Below, in pieces: positions 52,641 to 62,485 of a stretch of DNA of 64,000 bases. Position 1 is the first letter of the stretch, and each line of letters opens with the position of its first letter. The notes under the pieces are model-generated. The model made no database searches and was not told the origin of the DNA. It saw only the letters and a list, made by a program, of their open reading frames with translations. The stretch comes from Bacteroidota bacterium (GTDB lineage: Bacteria; Bacteroidota; Bacteroidia; Chitinophagales; Saprospiraceae), in contig WGNL01000013.1 of the NCBI GenBank assembly GCA_016124585.1, positions 62,001 through 126,000 of the forward strand, given 5' to 3'. Both the position numbers and the translations under genes were made by a program.

Positions 52641-53390
52641 ATGGATTTTCAAAAAAACAGAACCCTGCTTGAAAAGATAAATGCGCTTTACAAAAACATT
52701 AGCAGTGATCCACGCAATGTTTCCAGCATTGAAATGGACCTGATGAAGAGCTACATCCAGCAATTTTATGAGTCTTTTTTGGATTTGCCGACTACAACTG
52801 CCCCTACTACTACTCCAATTCCAACCGAGCCAAAGACAGTTGAGCCTCGAATTACACTACGGAAACCAGAAACAAATACGCCACCACCTCCCCCCTTGAA
52901 CCCACAACCAGAACCTCCAAAACCAGAACCTGTCAAGGTGGTTGACACGCCAAAAGTGGAAATTGTACCAGAGCCTGCACCTGCACCAACCCCTATTGTT
53001 GTGGCACCAACCCCACCTCCTGCGCCAGTAGTTGAATTTACACCGCCAGCACCTACGCCTCCAAAAACAGCCTCAGTTTCTGATCCAGAAATAGACGAAC
53101 TTTTTGCTTTCAAATCAGCGACCGAATTATCCGAAAAATTAAGTGAATTACCTATCACGGACATCAAAAAGGCGATGGGTCTCAACGAGCGGATTTCAAC
53201 TCAAAATGACTTGTTCGGCGGAGATGCCTCGGCTTTTGATGCGACAGTTGCTACGCTAAATCAGTTGCGCAGTTATGATGAAGCTAAGGATTACTTGGTT
53301 CGAAACGTGGCATCTAAATTTAATTGGGCCCATAAGGACAAGAAAGAAAAGGCGAAAGCATTCATCAAATTGGTTCGCCGCAGGTATTGA
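52641..53390 (+). CDS. Proline-rich protein with conserved C-terminal helical domain
   Basis: A 249-residue cytoplasmic protein in three parts. There is an N-terminal helix pair (1-45, DFQKNRTLLEKINALYKN) and a disordered Pro/Glu/Thr/Ala-rich middle (about 48-150, PPPPPLNP and PAPTPPKTA). The C-terminal domain (about 153-249) contains LPITDIKKAMGLNERISTQNDLFGGD and ends FIKLVRRRY. The C-terminal domain recurs in Bacteroidota proteins of unknown function. It resembles a tethered scaffold or assembly factor. It is monocistronic, with a strong shared terminator. Confidence 0.82.
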   Translation: MDFQKNRTLLEKINALYKNISSDPRNVSSIEMDLMKSYIQQFYESFLDLPTTTAPTTTPIPTEPKTVEPRITLRKPETNTPPPPPLNPQPEPPKPEPVKVVDTPKVEIVPEPAPAPTPIVVAPTPPPAPVVEFTPPAPTPPKTASVSDPEIDELFAFKSATELSEKLSELPITDIKKAMGLNERISTQNDLFGGDASAFDATVATLNQLRSYDEAKDYLVRNVASKFNWAHKDKKEKAKAFIKLVRRRY

Positions 53391-53409
53391 TTTGTGATAA
53401 TCAAACTTT

Positions 53410-53452
53410 AAAAAGGGGAGTTCAGAATCAATGATTCTGAACTCCCCTTTTT
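53410..53452. terminator. Bidirectional terminator hairpin
   Basis: A 21-bp stem (AAAAAGGGGAGTTCAGAATCA / TGATTCTGAACTCCCCTTTTT) with a 1-nt centre and T5 on both strands lies between convergent genes. Confidence 0.92.
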
Positions 53453-53460
53453 GTCAGATA

Positions 53461-54270
53461 TTATGTGCGTTTTTGCATCTTCAAACTGAATATGTGCGGT
53501 ATTCTAACGCCAAAATTTCCCCAGCAAAAACGGCCTGGCTCCCGTTCTACCATGTTTGGGAAACAATTGTAAGGTGAGAAGTCAAATTCTTGAAAATCAA
53601 GCACTTGCAAGCCATTTTTCAACAGTGGGGACATGACTTCAGATAGGCTGTGGTTCCAAAAATGCTCCAATCCCTGAACTCCCGCATACCTGTCAGCATA
53701 AGTGCCACTGATTTCCTCTGAATATGGTTTGCCTTCAGTAAAATAGCCATATTCCACTTTGTGGTTTTCAAAATTGAAAAGGTAAAATGTCGGGTGAAAC
53801 TCGGCAAGGTAAAAAATACCGCCTGGTTTTAGAAAATGGCTAACCACATCGGCCCATTTCTCGAGGTCAGGCAGCCAAGGAATCGCACCGAAAGTGGAAA
53901 ATACAATATCAAATTTTCCAGATAGCACTTCGGGTAGTTGGTAAACATCTGAGTTCAAAAACCGAGCATTCAAGCCAAGTTCATCATTGATTTGCTTTGC
54001 GGTTTCAATGGCATTTTCTGAAAAATCGATACCAGTAACCAATGCCCCCTGTCTCGCCCAAGAAAGGGAATCTTGCCCAAAATGACATTGGAGGTGTAGC
54101 AAGGTTTTACCATTTACATCTCCAAGTGCATTTGCCTCAATTTCTGTTAGTGAACTTTTCCCAGCCATGAAACTGGTATGGTCGTAAAAATCGGATTTTA
54201 GGTGTGTTTCAACCCGGTCATTCCAGATTTTTCTGTTTTGCTCAAAATAAGTTTGCCACTGGTTTTCCAT
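53461..54270 (-). CDS. Class I SAM-dependent methyltransferase
   Basis: The ATG at 54270 (MENQWQTYFEQNRKIWNDRVETH) gives a 269-residue product. SAM-binding elements are LLHLQCHFGQDSLSWARQGA (motif I region), VTGIDFSENAIETAK, FDIVFSTFGAIPWL and LKPGGIFYLAEFHP. The product resembles small-molecule methyltransferases with a Trp- and Tyr-rich cap, but the substrate is unknown. It is a single gene, ending 9 bases from a shared terminator. Confidence 0.88.
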   Translation of the reverse strand: MENQWQTYFEQNRKIWNDRVETHLKSDFYDHTSFMAGKSSLTEIEANALGDVNGKTLLHLQCHFGQDSLSWARQGALVTGIDFSENAIETAKQINDELGLNARFLNSDVYQLPEVLSGKFDIVFSTFGAIPWLPDLEKWADVVSHFLKPGGIFYLAEFHPTFYLFNFENHKVEYGYFTEGKPYSEEISGTYADRYAGVQGLEHFWNHSLSEVMSPLLKNGLQVLDFQEFDFSPYNCFPNMVEREPGRFCWGNFGVRIPHIFSLKMQKRT

Positions 54271-54320
54271 TTTTAGCCTGTTGTGATTTGAAAAATTGGG
54301 TTGAAAAATAGGCGAAACCA

Positions 54321-54350
54321 TTGAGTATTAGAAAACGTTCCATGATTTTG
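54321..54350 (+). promoter_or_regulatory. Candidate promoter of the DUF3467 gene
   Basis: TTG (54321-54323), then 19 bases, then TGATTTTG (54343-54350), one mismatch from TAnnTTTG. The spacing matches the Bacteroidota -33/-7 pattern and predicts transcription starting near 54357, right at the hairpin. Confidence 0.45.
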
Positions 54351-54355
54351 CACTC

Positions 54356-54390
54356 CCGGCAATTATGTAGATATTGCCGGACTTTTTTAT
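54356..54390 (+). promoter_or_regulatory. Terminator-like hairpin in the DUF3467 leader (attenuator candidate)
   Basis: A perfect 8-bp stem (CCGGCAAT / ATTGCCGG) with a 9-nt loop is followed by AC and T6 (54383-54388). It lies 30 bases upstream of the DUF3467 start and 86 bases from the divergent methyltransferase start. No plus-strand gene is near enough upstream to need a terminator, so premature termination of the DUF3467 transcript is the natural reading. Confidence 0.6.
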
Positions 54391-54419
54391 AAAACCTTTA
54401 TTTAATAAAAATTGAATTC

Positions 54420-54737
54420 ATGGCAGATAACAAAATTGCACCCGGCCAACTAAACATCGAACTCCCTGAGGACATTGCCGAAGGCCAGTACTCTAACCTA
54501 GCCGTCATTTCTCACAACCATTCTGAGTTTGTACTCGATTTTATCATGATGGCACCTAACGTTCCAAAAGCCAAAGTTAAATCCCGCATCATCCTTACAC
54601 CACAGCATGCCAAAAGGTTGATGATGGCGTTAGCAGACAATATCAAACGGTATGAGACACAGTTCGGCTCCATTCATGAACCGGAGACACCACCCTATCC
54701 GACGATGAATTTTAACACACCAACTGCTCAAGCATAG
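54420..54737 (+). CDS. DUF3467 domain protein
   Basis: A 105-residue cytoplasmic protein of the DUF3467 family, identified by LNIELPEDIAEGQYSNLAVISHNHSEFVLDFI and RIILTPQHAKRLMMALADNIKRYE. The family is widespread in Bacteroidota and other phyla and has no assigned function; a small beta-sandwich with a C-terminal helix is likely. Its leader carries a promoter-like pair and a terminator-like hairpin. It is separated by 232 bases from the following efflux gene. Confidence 0.93.
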   Translation: MADNKIAPGQLNIELPEDIAEGQYSNLAVISHNHSEFVLDFIMMAPNVPKAKVKSRIILTPQHAKRLMMALADNIKRYETQFGSIHEPETPPYPTMNFNTPTAQA

Positions 54738-54969
54738 TTTTTTTGGTTCGGGTTGATTCTCAAACATGTCGATTAACCCGAACCAAATTGATACTTTTTG
54801 TCAATATTGCGTTAAGCTTCCAATGCTTTTAAAGAAAACCGCCTAAGTTATATTTATGAGGCAACCCTTAGACATGCTATAACGTCCTTTCTTCACTTTG
54901 CAAACTGAAAAATGCGTGACATTGCTTTACCGAAAATCATTGTTCCGCTTTCATCCAACTGAATTAGTT

Positions 54970-56358
54970 ATGCCCAATTTTTTCAAACTCTCCTTGTCGC
55001 TAATATTATTTTCCTCCATCCTTCTCTTCGCTGCATGTGATGGTGGCAACAAAAAAGCCCAATCCAAAAGCTTGTCTACCAAGGTTCAAAAAGGAGAATT
55101 CAAGATTTATGTTGCAGCTACTGGAGAGCTTAAGGCAAAAAGTTCAGAAGAAATTAAAGGTCCTAGTGGAATGCGCTCTGCGCAAATTTGGCAGGCAACG
55201 ATTTCTGACATGGTGCCAGAAGGCACAGTCCTAAAAGCCGGGGACTATGTGGCCACTTTAGACCGTACTGAATTGGAAACTAAGCTGAAGGAAGCTCAAA
55301 CCGAAATTGACAAAACGCAAACCCAGTTAGAACAAGCTAAAATAGATACAGCCATTGAATTAAGAGGACTTCGGGACGACCTTATCAATTTGAAGTTTTC
55401 AATGGAAGAGAAAAAGCTACAAGTGGAGCAAAGCAAATACGAACCTCGTATGGTGATTCAGCAAGCTGAAATTGACCTTGAAAAATCGCTCCGAGATTAT
55501 TCGCAACTTGAAAAAAGATACGAACTCACCCAAACTAAGTCCAAAGCTAAAATCAGTGAAATTCTGGCGACGCTAAGTCAAGTTCAATTACGAAGACAGC
55601 GTTTGGTGGACTTGGCAGACCAGTTCGTTGTCAAGGCACCGAAAGATGGGATGGTCATTTATGCTCGGAGTTGGAACGGGAAAGTAGGCCCAGGTTCACA
55701 GATTAGCACTTGGGATCCAGTCGTTGCAGAGCTGCCTGACCTCAGCTCCATGATTTCTAAAACCTATGTGAACGAGGTGGACATCAGTAAGGTGCAAAAA
55801 GGGCAGGACGTAAAAATCAAAGTGGACGCCTTCCCTGACCGCAATTACACAGGCAAAGTAATCACTGTGGCGAATGTCGGCGAACAACTCCAAGGTTACG
55901 ACGCCAAAGTTTTCGAAGTGACAGTCCAATTGGAATCCGTAGATTCTATTCTTCGGCCAGCAATGACAACTAGCAACGAGGTATTGACTTACACTTTCCA
56001 AAACGTGCTTTACTTGCCTTTGGAGGCCATTCAAAGTGACTCCGTCACCTTTGTTTATAAAAAAGCAAATGGCAAAACCGTAAAACAAGAAGTGATTACC
56101 GGGGAAACCAACGACAATGAGGTCATCATTGAGCATGGACTTGCCCAAGGAGACGAAGTTTTACTCATTATCCCTGACGATGCCGAACATTTGCCGCTTG
56201 TCCTAATTGATAAAAAAATCAAAGAAGACTTGCGAAAAAAATTGGAAGACGAAAAGAAAAAGCGGCAAGATGAGGCACTAAAAAAAATGAAGGAAGTAAA
56301 GGAAGACTACCAGCCCAAAAATGAAAAAGGTGGCGGCGGCATGATAATCTTTGGTTAA
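54970..56358 (+). CDS. MacA/HlyD-type efflux adaptor lipoprotein
   Basis: The ATG at 54970 opens a lipoprotein signal (FAAC, Cys23), giving 462 residues. The adaptor has a beta-barrel start (KGEFKIYVAATGELKAKSS) and a long coiled coil (about 90-200). A lipoyl half follows (FVVKAPKDGMVIYARSWNGKVGPG), then a beta-barrel (VEISTKVQKGQDVKIKVDAFPDR-like, here VDISKVQKGQDVKIKVD). The Lys/Glu-rich tail ends in GGGG. It bridges an inner-membrane permease and TolC in the periplasm. It lies 24 bases before the FtsX-type permease. Confidence 0.92.
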   Translation: MPNFFKLSLSLILFSSILLFAACDGGNKKAQSKSLSTKVQKGEFKIYVAATGELKAKSSEEIKGPSGMRSAQIWQATISDMVPEGTVLKAGDYVATLDRTELETKLKEAQTEIDKTQTQLEQAKIDTAIELRGLRDDLINLKFSMEEKKLQVEQSKYEPRMVIQQAEIDLEKSLRDYSQLEKRYELTQTKSKAKISEILATLSQVQLRRQRLVDLADQFVVKAPKDGMVIYARSWNGKVGPGSQISTWDPVVAELPDLSSMISKTYVNEVDISKVQKGQDVKIKVDAFPDRNYTGKVITVANVGEQLQGYDAKVFEVTVQLESVDSILRPAMTTSNEVLTYTFQNVLYLPLEAIQSDSVTFVYKKANGKTVKQEVITGETNDNEVIIEHGLAQGDEVLLIIPDDAEHLPLVLIDKKIKEDLRKKLEDEKKKRQDEALKKMKEVKEDYQPKNEKGGGGMIIFG

Positions 56359-56382
56359 TACACACATATTATTTTCACGATC

Positions 56383-57744
56383 ATGCAACGCACAATTTTC
56401 AATTTCATACTGGCCATGGAGGGTGTCAAGGACAATATCCTACGCTCTGTCCTCACAGCTCTCGGAATCGTATTCGGAGTAGCTGCCGTAATTGCGATGC
56501 TTGCAATTGGCACAGGTGCAAAGCAGGCATTGCTTGACCAAATGAAGCTGATTGGCACCAATAATATCGTCATCAATTCAATCGTACTCAAAGAAGGAGA
56601 TGGCACAGGAGAGGCCACTGCGAACACAGCGCAGACCACTAGCGGAGGCAACAACGCCTCAAAAGAAGGTAAACGACCATGGTCGCCAGGACTGACACTG
56701 CAAGATGTGATGGCAATTCAGAAAGTATTGCCTGGTGTTGACAAAATCAGTCCTGAGGTGGTGGAGCCAACCAACCTCGTGCAGGGAGGTAAAACGGGCA
56801 AGGCTAAAGTTGTAGGTATCACCAACGCTTTTTTCGAGCTGAACAATCTCGGACTAGCATCTGGCCATTTTTTCCATCCAGAGCATTTGGAAGGTGGGAA
56901 ACCAGTATGCATTATTGGCCAAACAGTGCAGACGAGGTATTTTCCAGAAATTGACCCGATTGGAAAGTGGATAAAATGTGGAACTTCCTGGTTTCAAATA
57001 ATTGGAGTGCTTGAGAAGCGGCTTGCAAGTAAGGAAAGCCTCGAAAATCTGGGCATACGGGATTACAATGCCGATGTTTATGTACCGGTAACAAGTGCCA
57101 TGCTCCGTCTGAAAAACCGTGCAAGAGTAACTGCCGCCAAAATCAAACAAAACGATTTTGACAACGATCAAAACAAATCTGACGAAGATAGTTACCATCA
57201 GCTAGACAAGTTAGTAGTCCGTTTAGAAGACTCTGGAACACTACAAGTGTCGGCGGAAGTAATTGCCAAAATCCTAAAAAGACGACATAAAAACCTCGTC
57301 GATTTTGAAGTGGAAGTGCCTGAGTTGCTGCTTCAGCAGCAGCAGAAAACCCAAGACATTTTCAACAGCGTTCTTGCCGCCATTGCAGGCATTTCATTAC
57401 TAGTAGGTGGAATTGGCATTATGAATATTATGCTCGCTTCTGTCATGGAGCGGATTAAGGAGATTGGAGTGCGCCGTTCGTTGGGGGCCCAAGAGGGCGA
57501 TATCGTTCGTCAATTCTTATTTGAAGCTGTTATCATCAGCTTGATTGGTGGCATACTTGGTGTTGGGTTGGGTGTAATCGCCGCAAAATTGGTTTCCAAA
57601 TATTCAGATATCCCTACGCTGGTTTCCAGTTGGTCAATTGCACTTTCGTTTGGCGTCGCAGCCAGTATTGGGTTAGTATTTGGACTATTCCCTGCCAGAA
57701 AGGCTGCCAAGCAAGACCCTATCAAGGCGCTTCGCATTGAATAG
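56383..57744 (+). CDS. MacB-type ABC transporter permease (FtsX family), no ATPase domain
   Basis: A 453-residue integral membrane protein. The first helix is at about 20-45 (ALGIVFGVAAVIAMLAIGTG), then a large periplasmic domain (about 60-320). The C-terminal three-helix FtsX domain includes SVLAAIAGISLLVGGIGIMNIMLASVMERIKEIGVRRSLGA and ends in PARKAAKQDPIKALRIE. MacB proteins fuse this to an ABC ATPase; here there is none and no ATPase gene lies alongside. The ATPase must be encoded elsewhere. Confidence 0.93.
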   Translation: MQRTIFNFILAMEGVKDNILRSVLTALGIVFGVAAVIAMLAIGTGAKQALLDQMKLIGTNNIVINSIVLKEGDGTGEATANTAQTTSGGNNASKEGKRPWSPGLTLQDVMAIQKVLPGVDKISPEVVEPTNLVQGGKTGKAKVVGITNAFFELNNLGLASGHFFHPEHLEGGKPVCIIGQTVQTRYFPEIDPIGKWIKCGTSWFQIIGVLEKRLASKESLENLGIRDYNADVYVPVTSAMLRLKNRARVTAAKIKQNDFDNDQNKSDEDSYHQLDKLVVRLEDSGTLQVSAEVIAKILKRRHKNLVDFEVEVPELLLQQQQKTQDIFNSVLAAIAGISLLVGGIGIMNIMLASVMERIKEIGVRRSLGAQEGDIVRQFLFEAVIISLIGGILGVGLGVIAAKLVSKYSDIPTLVSSWSIALSFGVAASIGLVFGLFPARKAAKQDPIKALRIE

Positions 57745-57790
57745 ATTAAATATGCGTTTCAACCCTCAATACATAAAATTAGCAGGCTAC

Positions 57791-59269
57791 ATGAAATCCA
57801 AGTTATTCCTTTTGCTACTTCCTTTTTTATGGGTAAAAAACCTTGAAGCCCAAATAGACACCATGACCGTGAGCTTGGAGGAAGTTGTAGCGCTTGCCCA
57901 AAGCGATGCACCAGAAGCACTTGCGGCAGCCATGCAATTGAAAAACAGGTACTGGGCTAACCAAAATTTTCTTTCCAACTACCGCCCAGGATTGTATTTT
58001 AATGGGGTCTTGCCCGATTTGAATCGCTCAATCGTTCCTATTATTTTGCCGAATGGCACCAGCTCATTTGTTCGCCAATCCAAACTTTTTAATTCTGCTG
58101 GAATTTCCCTGTCGCAGGGAATTACCAAAACTGGTGGCACCATCTACGCTGGCAGCAGTCTTAACCGACTTGACCAATTGAATGATGGCGCTCCAAATAT
58201 CACGTCTTATTTTTCTAGACCATTTTATATTGGTTTCGATCAACCAATTTTTGGCTACAACAGTCTTAAATGGGATAAAGTAATAAAACCGCTTGAATAC
58301 CAGGAGGCAACCCGTGACTATGCTGAAAAGATGGAATCAATAGGGACTGATGCTTCTGCCTTGTTTTTTGATGTGCTTATTGCGCAGTTGAATTTAAAAG
58401 CTGCCATGCGTGACAAAGCGAATGCGGATACGCTTTACAATATCTCCAAGGGTAGATTTGAGGTTGGCAGAATAGCAGAAACCGAATTGTTGCAAATTGA
58501 ATTGAGCGCAATGAATGCCAACGCTGCTGAACAGCGAGCACTACTCGATTTGCAAAGCGGAACTGAGCGTTTGAGAAATTTTTTAGGCTTGAAAAAGGCT
58601 GTATTTTTCAAAATGCTTGCGCCAGAAAACATTCCCAATTTTGTCGTTGACGCTGACGAAGCGCTCAAATATGCAACACTCTACCGCAGCGACATCATCC
58701 GTTTTGAAAGGATTTTGGCAGAGGCAGATGCAGGGGTTGCACAAGCAAAATCAAATCGAGGCTTCCAAGCAAATCTTTCTGGTGAAATCGGTTACACCCA
58801 GAGTAGTGCTACCGTTAGCAAAGCTTACAATTCATTGGAGAGCAACCAAGTTGTTGGGTTAAACCTTCGGGTACCCATCTTAGACTGGGGCCGAGGCGAG
58901 GCACGCCTCGAAACTGCATACACACAGCGTGAACTTGACCGCCTCACAGTTGAACAAAGCAGGGTTAATTTCGAACAGGAAATCTTACTGAAAGTAAAAC
59001 AATTTGACTTGTTACGCACACAGGTTGAACTTTCGAAAAGGGCATATGATGTTTCGATTAAACGGGAAGAAATGACCAGAAACCGCTATTATATTGGCAA
59101 GATTGATGTCCTTGACCTTGGGGTAGCTGTCAGCGAAAAGGAGTTGGCAAGGGTCGGATACATGAACTCGCTCAAGGCATTTTGGCTAGCATTTTATGAC
59201 CTTCGCCACAGCACTTTGTTTGATTTTGAGCGTAATGTCCCACTCGTCCGAAAAGTTGAAGGCTTCTAA
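57791..59269 (+). CDS. TolC-family outer-membrane efflux protein
   Basis: The start at 57791 gives a signal peptide (MKSKLFLLLLPFLWVKNLEAQ) and 493 residues; a start at 57752 (MRFNPQYIKLAGY) is also possible. TolC-type outer-membrane factors form trimeric tunnels. The two helical repeats are seen as ELLQIELSAMNANAAEQRALLD and the second at VNFEQEILLKVKQFDLLRTQVELS, with strand regions such as GLNLRVPILDWGRGEARLE. It lies 46 bases after the permease, completing an adaptor-permease-outer membrane set. Confidence 0.92.
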   Translation: MKSKLFLLLLPFLWVKNLEAQIDTMTVSLEEVVALAQSDAPEALAAAMQLKNRYWANQNFLSNYRPGLYFNGVLPDLNRSIVPIILPNGTSSFVRQSKLFNSAGISLSQGITKTGGTIYAGSSLNRLDQLNDGAPNITSYFSRPFYIGFDQPIFGYNSLKWDKVIKPLEYQEATRDYAEKMESIGTDASALFFDVLIAQLNLKAAMRDKANADTLYNISKGRFEVGRIAETELLQIELSAMNANAAEQRALLDLQSGTERLRNFLGLKKAVFFKMLAPENIPNFVVDADEALKYATLYRSDIIRFERILAEADAGVAQAKSNRGFQANLSGEIGYTQSSATVSKAYNSLESNQVVGLNLRVPILDWGRGEARLETAYTQRELDRLTVEQSRVNFEQEILLKVKQFDLLRTQVELSKRAYDVSIKREEMTRNRYYIGKIDVLDLGVAVSEKELARVGYMNSLKAFWLAFYDLRHSTLFDFERNVPLVRKVEGF

Positions 59270-59345
59270 TATGTTTAGATAACTTTTATAGAAACCATTT
59301 TTTCAACATTCCTGAAATCACCTGCTTGTTTTGCAGCTGATGCCC

Positions 59346-59353
59346 TATATTTG
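59346..59353 (+). promoter_or_regulatory. Candidate -7 box of carA
   Basis: TATATTTG (TAnnTTTG) has a TTG 17 bases upstream (59326-59328). It implies a leader of about 140 nt. A small hairpin GCTTGA/TCAAGC at 59436-59452 lies inside that leader. Confidence 0.35.
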
Positions 59354-59499
59354 CCACCGATTTGGAAAAGCTGTTGTTCAAAAACAAACTACGTGGCTAA
59401 AAAAAGCAATAAACACCAGCAAATAGGCTTCCTAAGCTTGATTGATTCAAGCCTTTCCCCTTTCCATTTTTTACCAAATTTTTTTAAAAAACTGAAGGC

Positions 59500-60633
59500 A
59501 TGACGCAAGTTCCAGCGGTACTTCTCCTTGAAGATGGTACAGCATTTTATGGCAAATCAGCAGGAAAAATTGGCACAACAACCGGTGAACTTTGTTTCAA
59601 TACTGGTATGACTGGTTACCAGGAAGTTTTTACCGACCCTTCTTATTTTGGTCAAATCCTCGTCACCACAAACGCCCATATTGGAAATTATGGGACACTT
59701 CAATCCGAAACGGAATCAGCTCAAATCAAGATTGCAGGCTTAGTTTGTAAGAACTTTACCACTCGATACAGTAGGCTAATGGCCACTGAATCCATCCAAA
59801 CTTATTTTGAAAACGAGTCATTGGTGGGAATCTCTGATGTGGATACTAGAGCTATAGTCAGGCACATTCGCCACAAAGGGGCTATGAATGCCATCATTTC
59901 GTCCGAAAGCCTTGATTTGCATGACCTTAAATCTAAACTCGCCAAAGTACCTAGCATGGATGGGCTTGAATTGGCGAGTAAAGTGAGCACCGATAATCCG
60001 TATTTTTTAGGTGAGTCAAATGCAAAATACAGAGTTGCTGTACTTGATTTTGGTGTGAAAAAGAACATACTGAATTGCATGGTGGAACGTGGTTGCTACC
60101 TACAAGTTTTCCCAGCTAAAACTCCTTTAGCTGAAATAAAAAAATGGAACCCTGATGGTTATTTCCTTTCCAACGGCCCTGGTGACCCTGCACCCATGGA
60201 TTATGCCGTTGAAACAACAAAGGCAATTTTAGCAGAAGGAAAACCTCTTTTTGGGATTTGTTTAGGCCACCAAATTTTGGCTTTGGCCATTGGAATCTCA
60301 ACTTACAAAATGCACAATGGTCACCGTGGCATCAATCACCCGGTAAAAAACTTGGTAACAGGACATTGTGAAATTACCAGTCAAAACCACGGCTTTGGGG
60401 TGCGTGCCGACCAATTGATGGACAGGGATGACGTGGAAATTACCCATGTCAATTTGAACGATGATACCATTGAGGGCATCAAATTGAAAAAGAAAAATGC
60501 CTTTTCAGTGCAATATCACCCTGAAGCTTCACCTGGGCCACACGATGCCAGGTATTTGTTCAACAATTTTGTTACAATGATTGCTGAATCAAAGAACGAA
60601 ACAATTTCAAAACTAGCTTTAAATCTAGGTTGA
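59500..60633 (+). CDS. carA: Carbamoyl-phosphate synthase small (glutaminase) subunit
   Basis: CarA hydrolyses glutamine and passes ammonia to CarB for carbamoyl-phosphate synthesis in pyrimidine and arginine pathways. The 377 residues have the N-terminal domain (LLLEDGTAFYGKSAG, ISDVDTRAIVRHIRHKGAM) and a class I glutamine amidotransferase domain. That domain has C254 in GICLGHQILAL, the oxyanion SNGPGDPAP, and the His/Glu pair in SVQYHPEASPGP. carB is not next to it. The leader is about 230 bases with a possible hairpin. Confidence 0.97.
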   Translation: MTQVPAVLLLEDGTAFYGKSAGKIGTTTGELCFNTGMTGYQEVFTDPSYFGQILVTTNAHIGNYGTLQSETESAQIKIAGLVCKNFTTRYSRLMATESIQTYFENESLVGISDVDTRAIVRHIRHKGAMNAIISSESLDLHDLKSKLAKVPSMDGLELASKVSTDNPYFLGESNAKYRVAVLDFGVKKNILNCMVERGCYLQVFPAKTPLAEIKKWNPDGYFLSNGPGDPAPMDYAVETTKAILAEGKPLFGICLGHQILALAIGISTYKMHNGHRGINHPVKNLVTGHCEITSQNHGFGVRADQLMDRDDVEITHVNLNDDTIEGIKLKKKNAFSVQYHPEASPGPHDARYLFNNFVTMIAESKNETISKLALNLG

Positions 60634-60747
60634 CAAAAGTAAGCGTAGGTGAAAAAGAGGACATCAGGGGTTGAATCAATTTTCAAGCTTCTTTCATAAT
60701 CGTCTTTCCCACTTTCGTGAACCTTTGCCGACACCAATAAACATTAG

Positions 60748-62037
<1,290 letters not shown>

Positions 62038-62086
62038 TTCAAAAGCCCTTTGTTTAAGGTTGTTCATCCTTATTCAAAAAAATATG

Positions 62087-62115
62087 AAGCCTGAGCTTAA
62101 AGCTCAGGCTTTTTT
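62087..62115 (+). terminator. Rho-independent terminator of eno
   Basis: An 11-bp perfect stem (AAGCCTGAGCT / AGCTCAGGCTT) with a 3-nt loop is followed by a T-run, about 50 bases past the stop. Confidence 0.9.
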
Positions 62116-62485
62116 ATTTGGTAAAATTGTTGAAAACAAAGCGAAAGGTTCTGAGGTGAAGGTAAAACCTTAAGCACATGAAGTACGTAGAAGAAAGAAA
62201 TTTAAATTATTTTTTCGATAAATGTATTTTTGGAATAATGTTTGAATAAAGTCTTGCTGTTTAGATGTTTAACAATCAGTTTTTTACGAAATTATTTTTT
62301 TATAAATTTTTAACAAAAACTGAAACCCAAAACACCCCCCATCACGTTATAGCTTAGAGAAAGCACCTAGATGGGATTTTAAAATAACTTTCACCGCAGC
62401 AGGAGAACACAGGAAAAAGGCTTGATAGACTATAAACGTAAAGGCTTGGATTTTCTGATTCTGGTGCTGCCCATAACCGGGTCCC
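62116..62485. other. AT-rich intergenic region after eno
   Basis: This 370-base stretch contains no convincing ORF (a 23-codon frame at 62179 looks random). It holds a TATTTTTG box at 62225-62232 (TAnnTTTG), which would give the downstream gene a leader of about 245 nt, and an AGGT/ACCT mini-hairpin near 62148-62171. I see nothing else of note. Confidence 0.4.

Noticed and set aside
52766-53185. 139-codon minus-strand Gly/Val/Ser-rich ORF
   Set aside because: Complement of the proline-rich codons of the real gene on plus.
62179-62250. 23-codon ORF in the gap after eno
   Set aside because: Too short, no hydrophobic or conserved features, and the region is AT-rich so stops and starts occur by chance.
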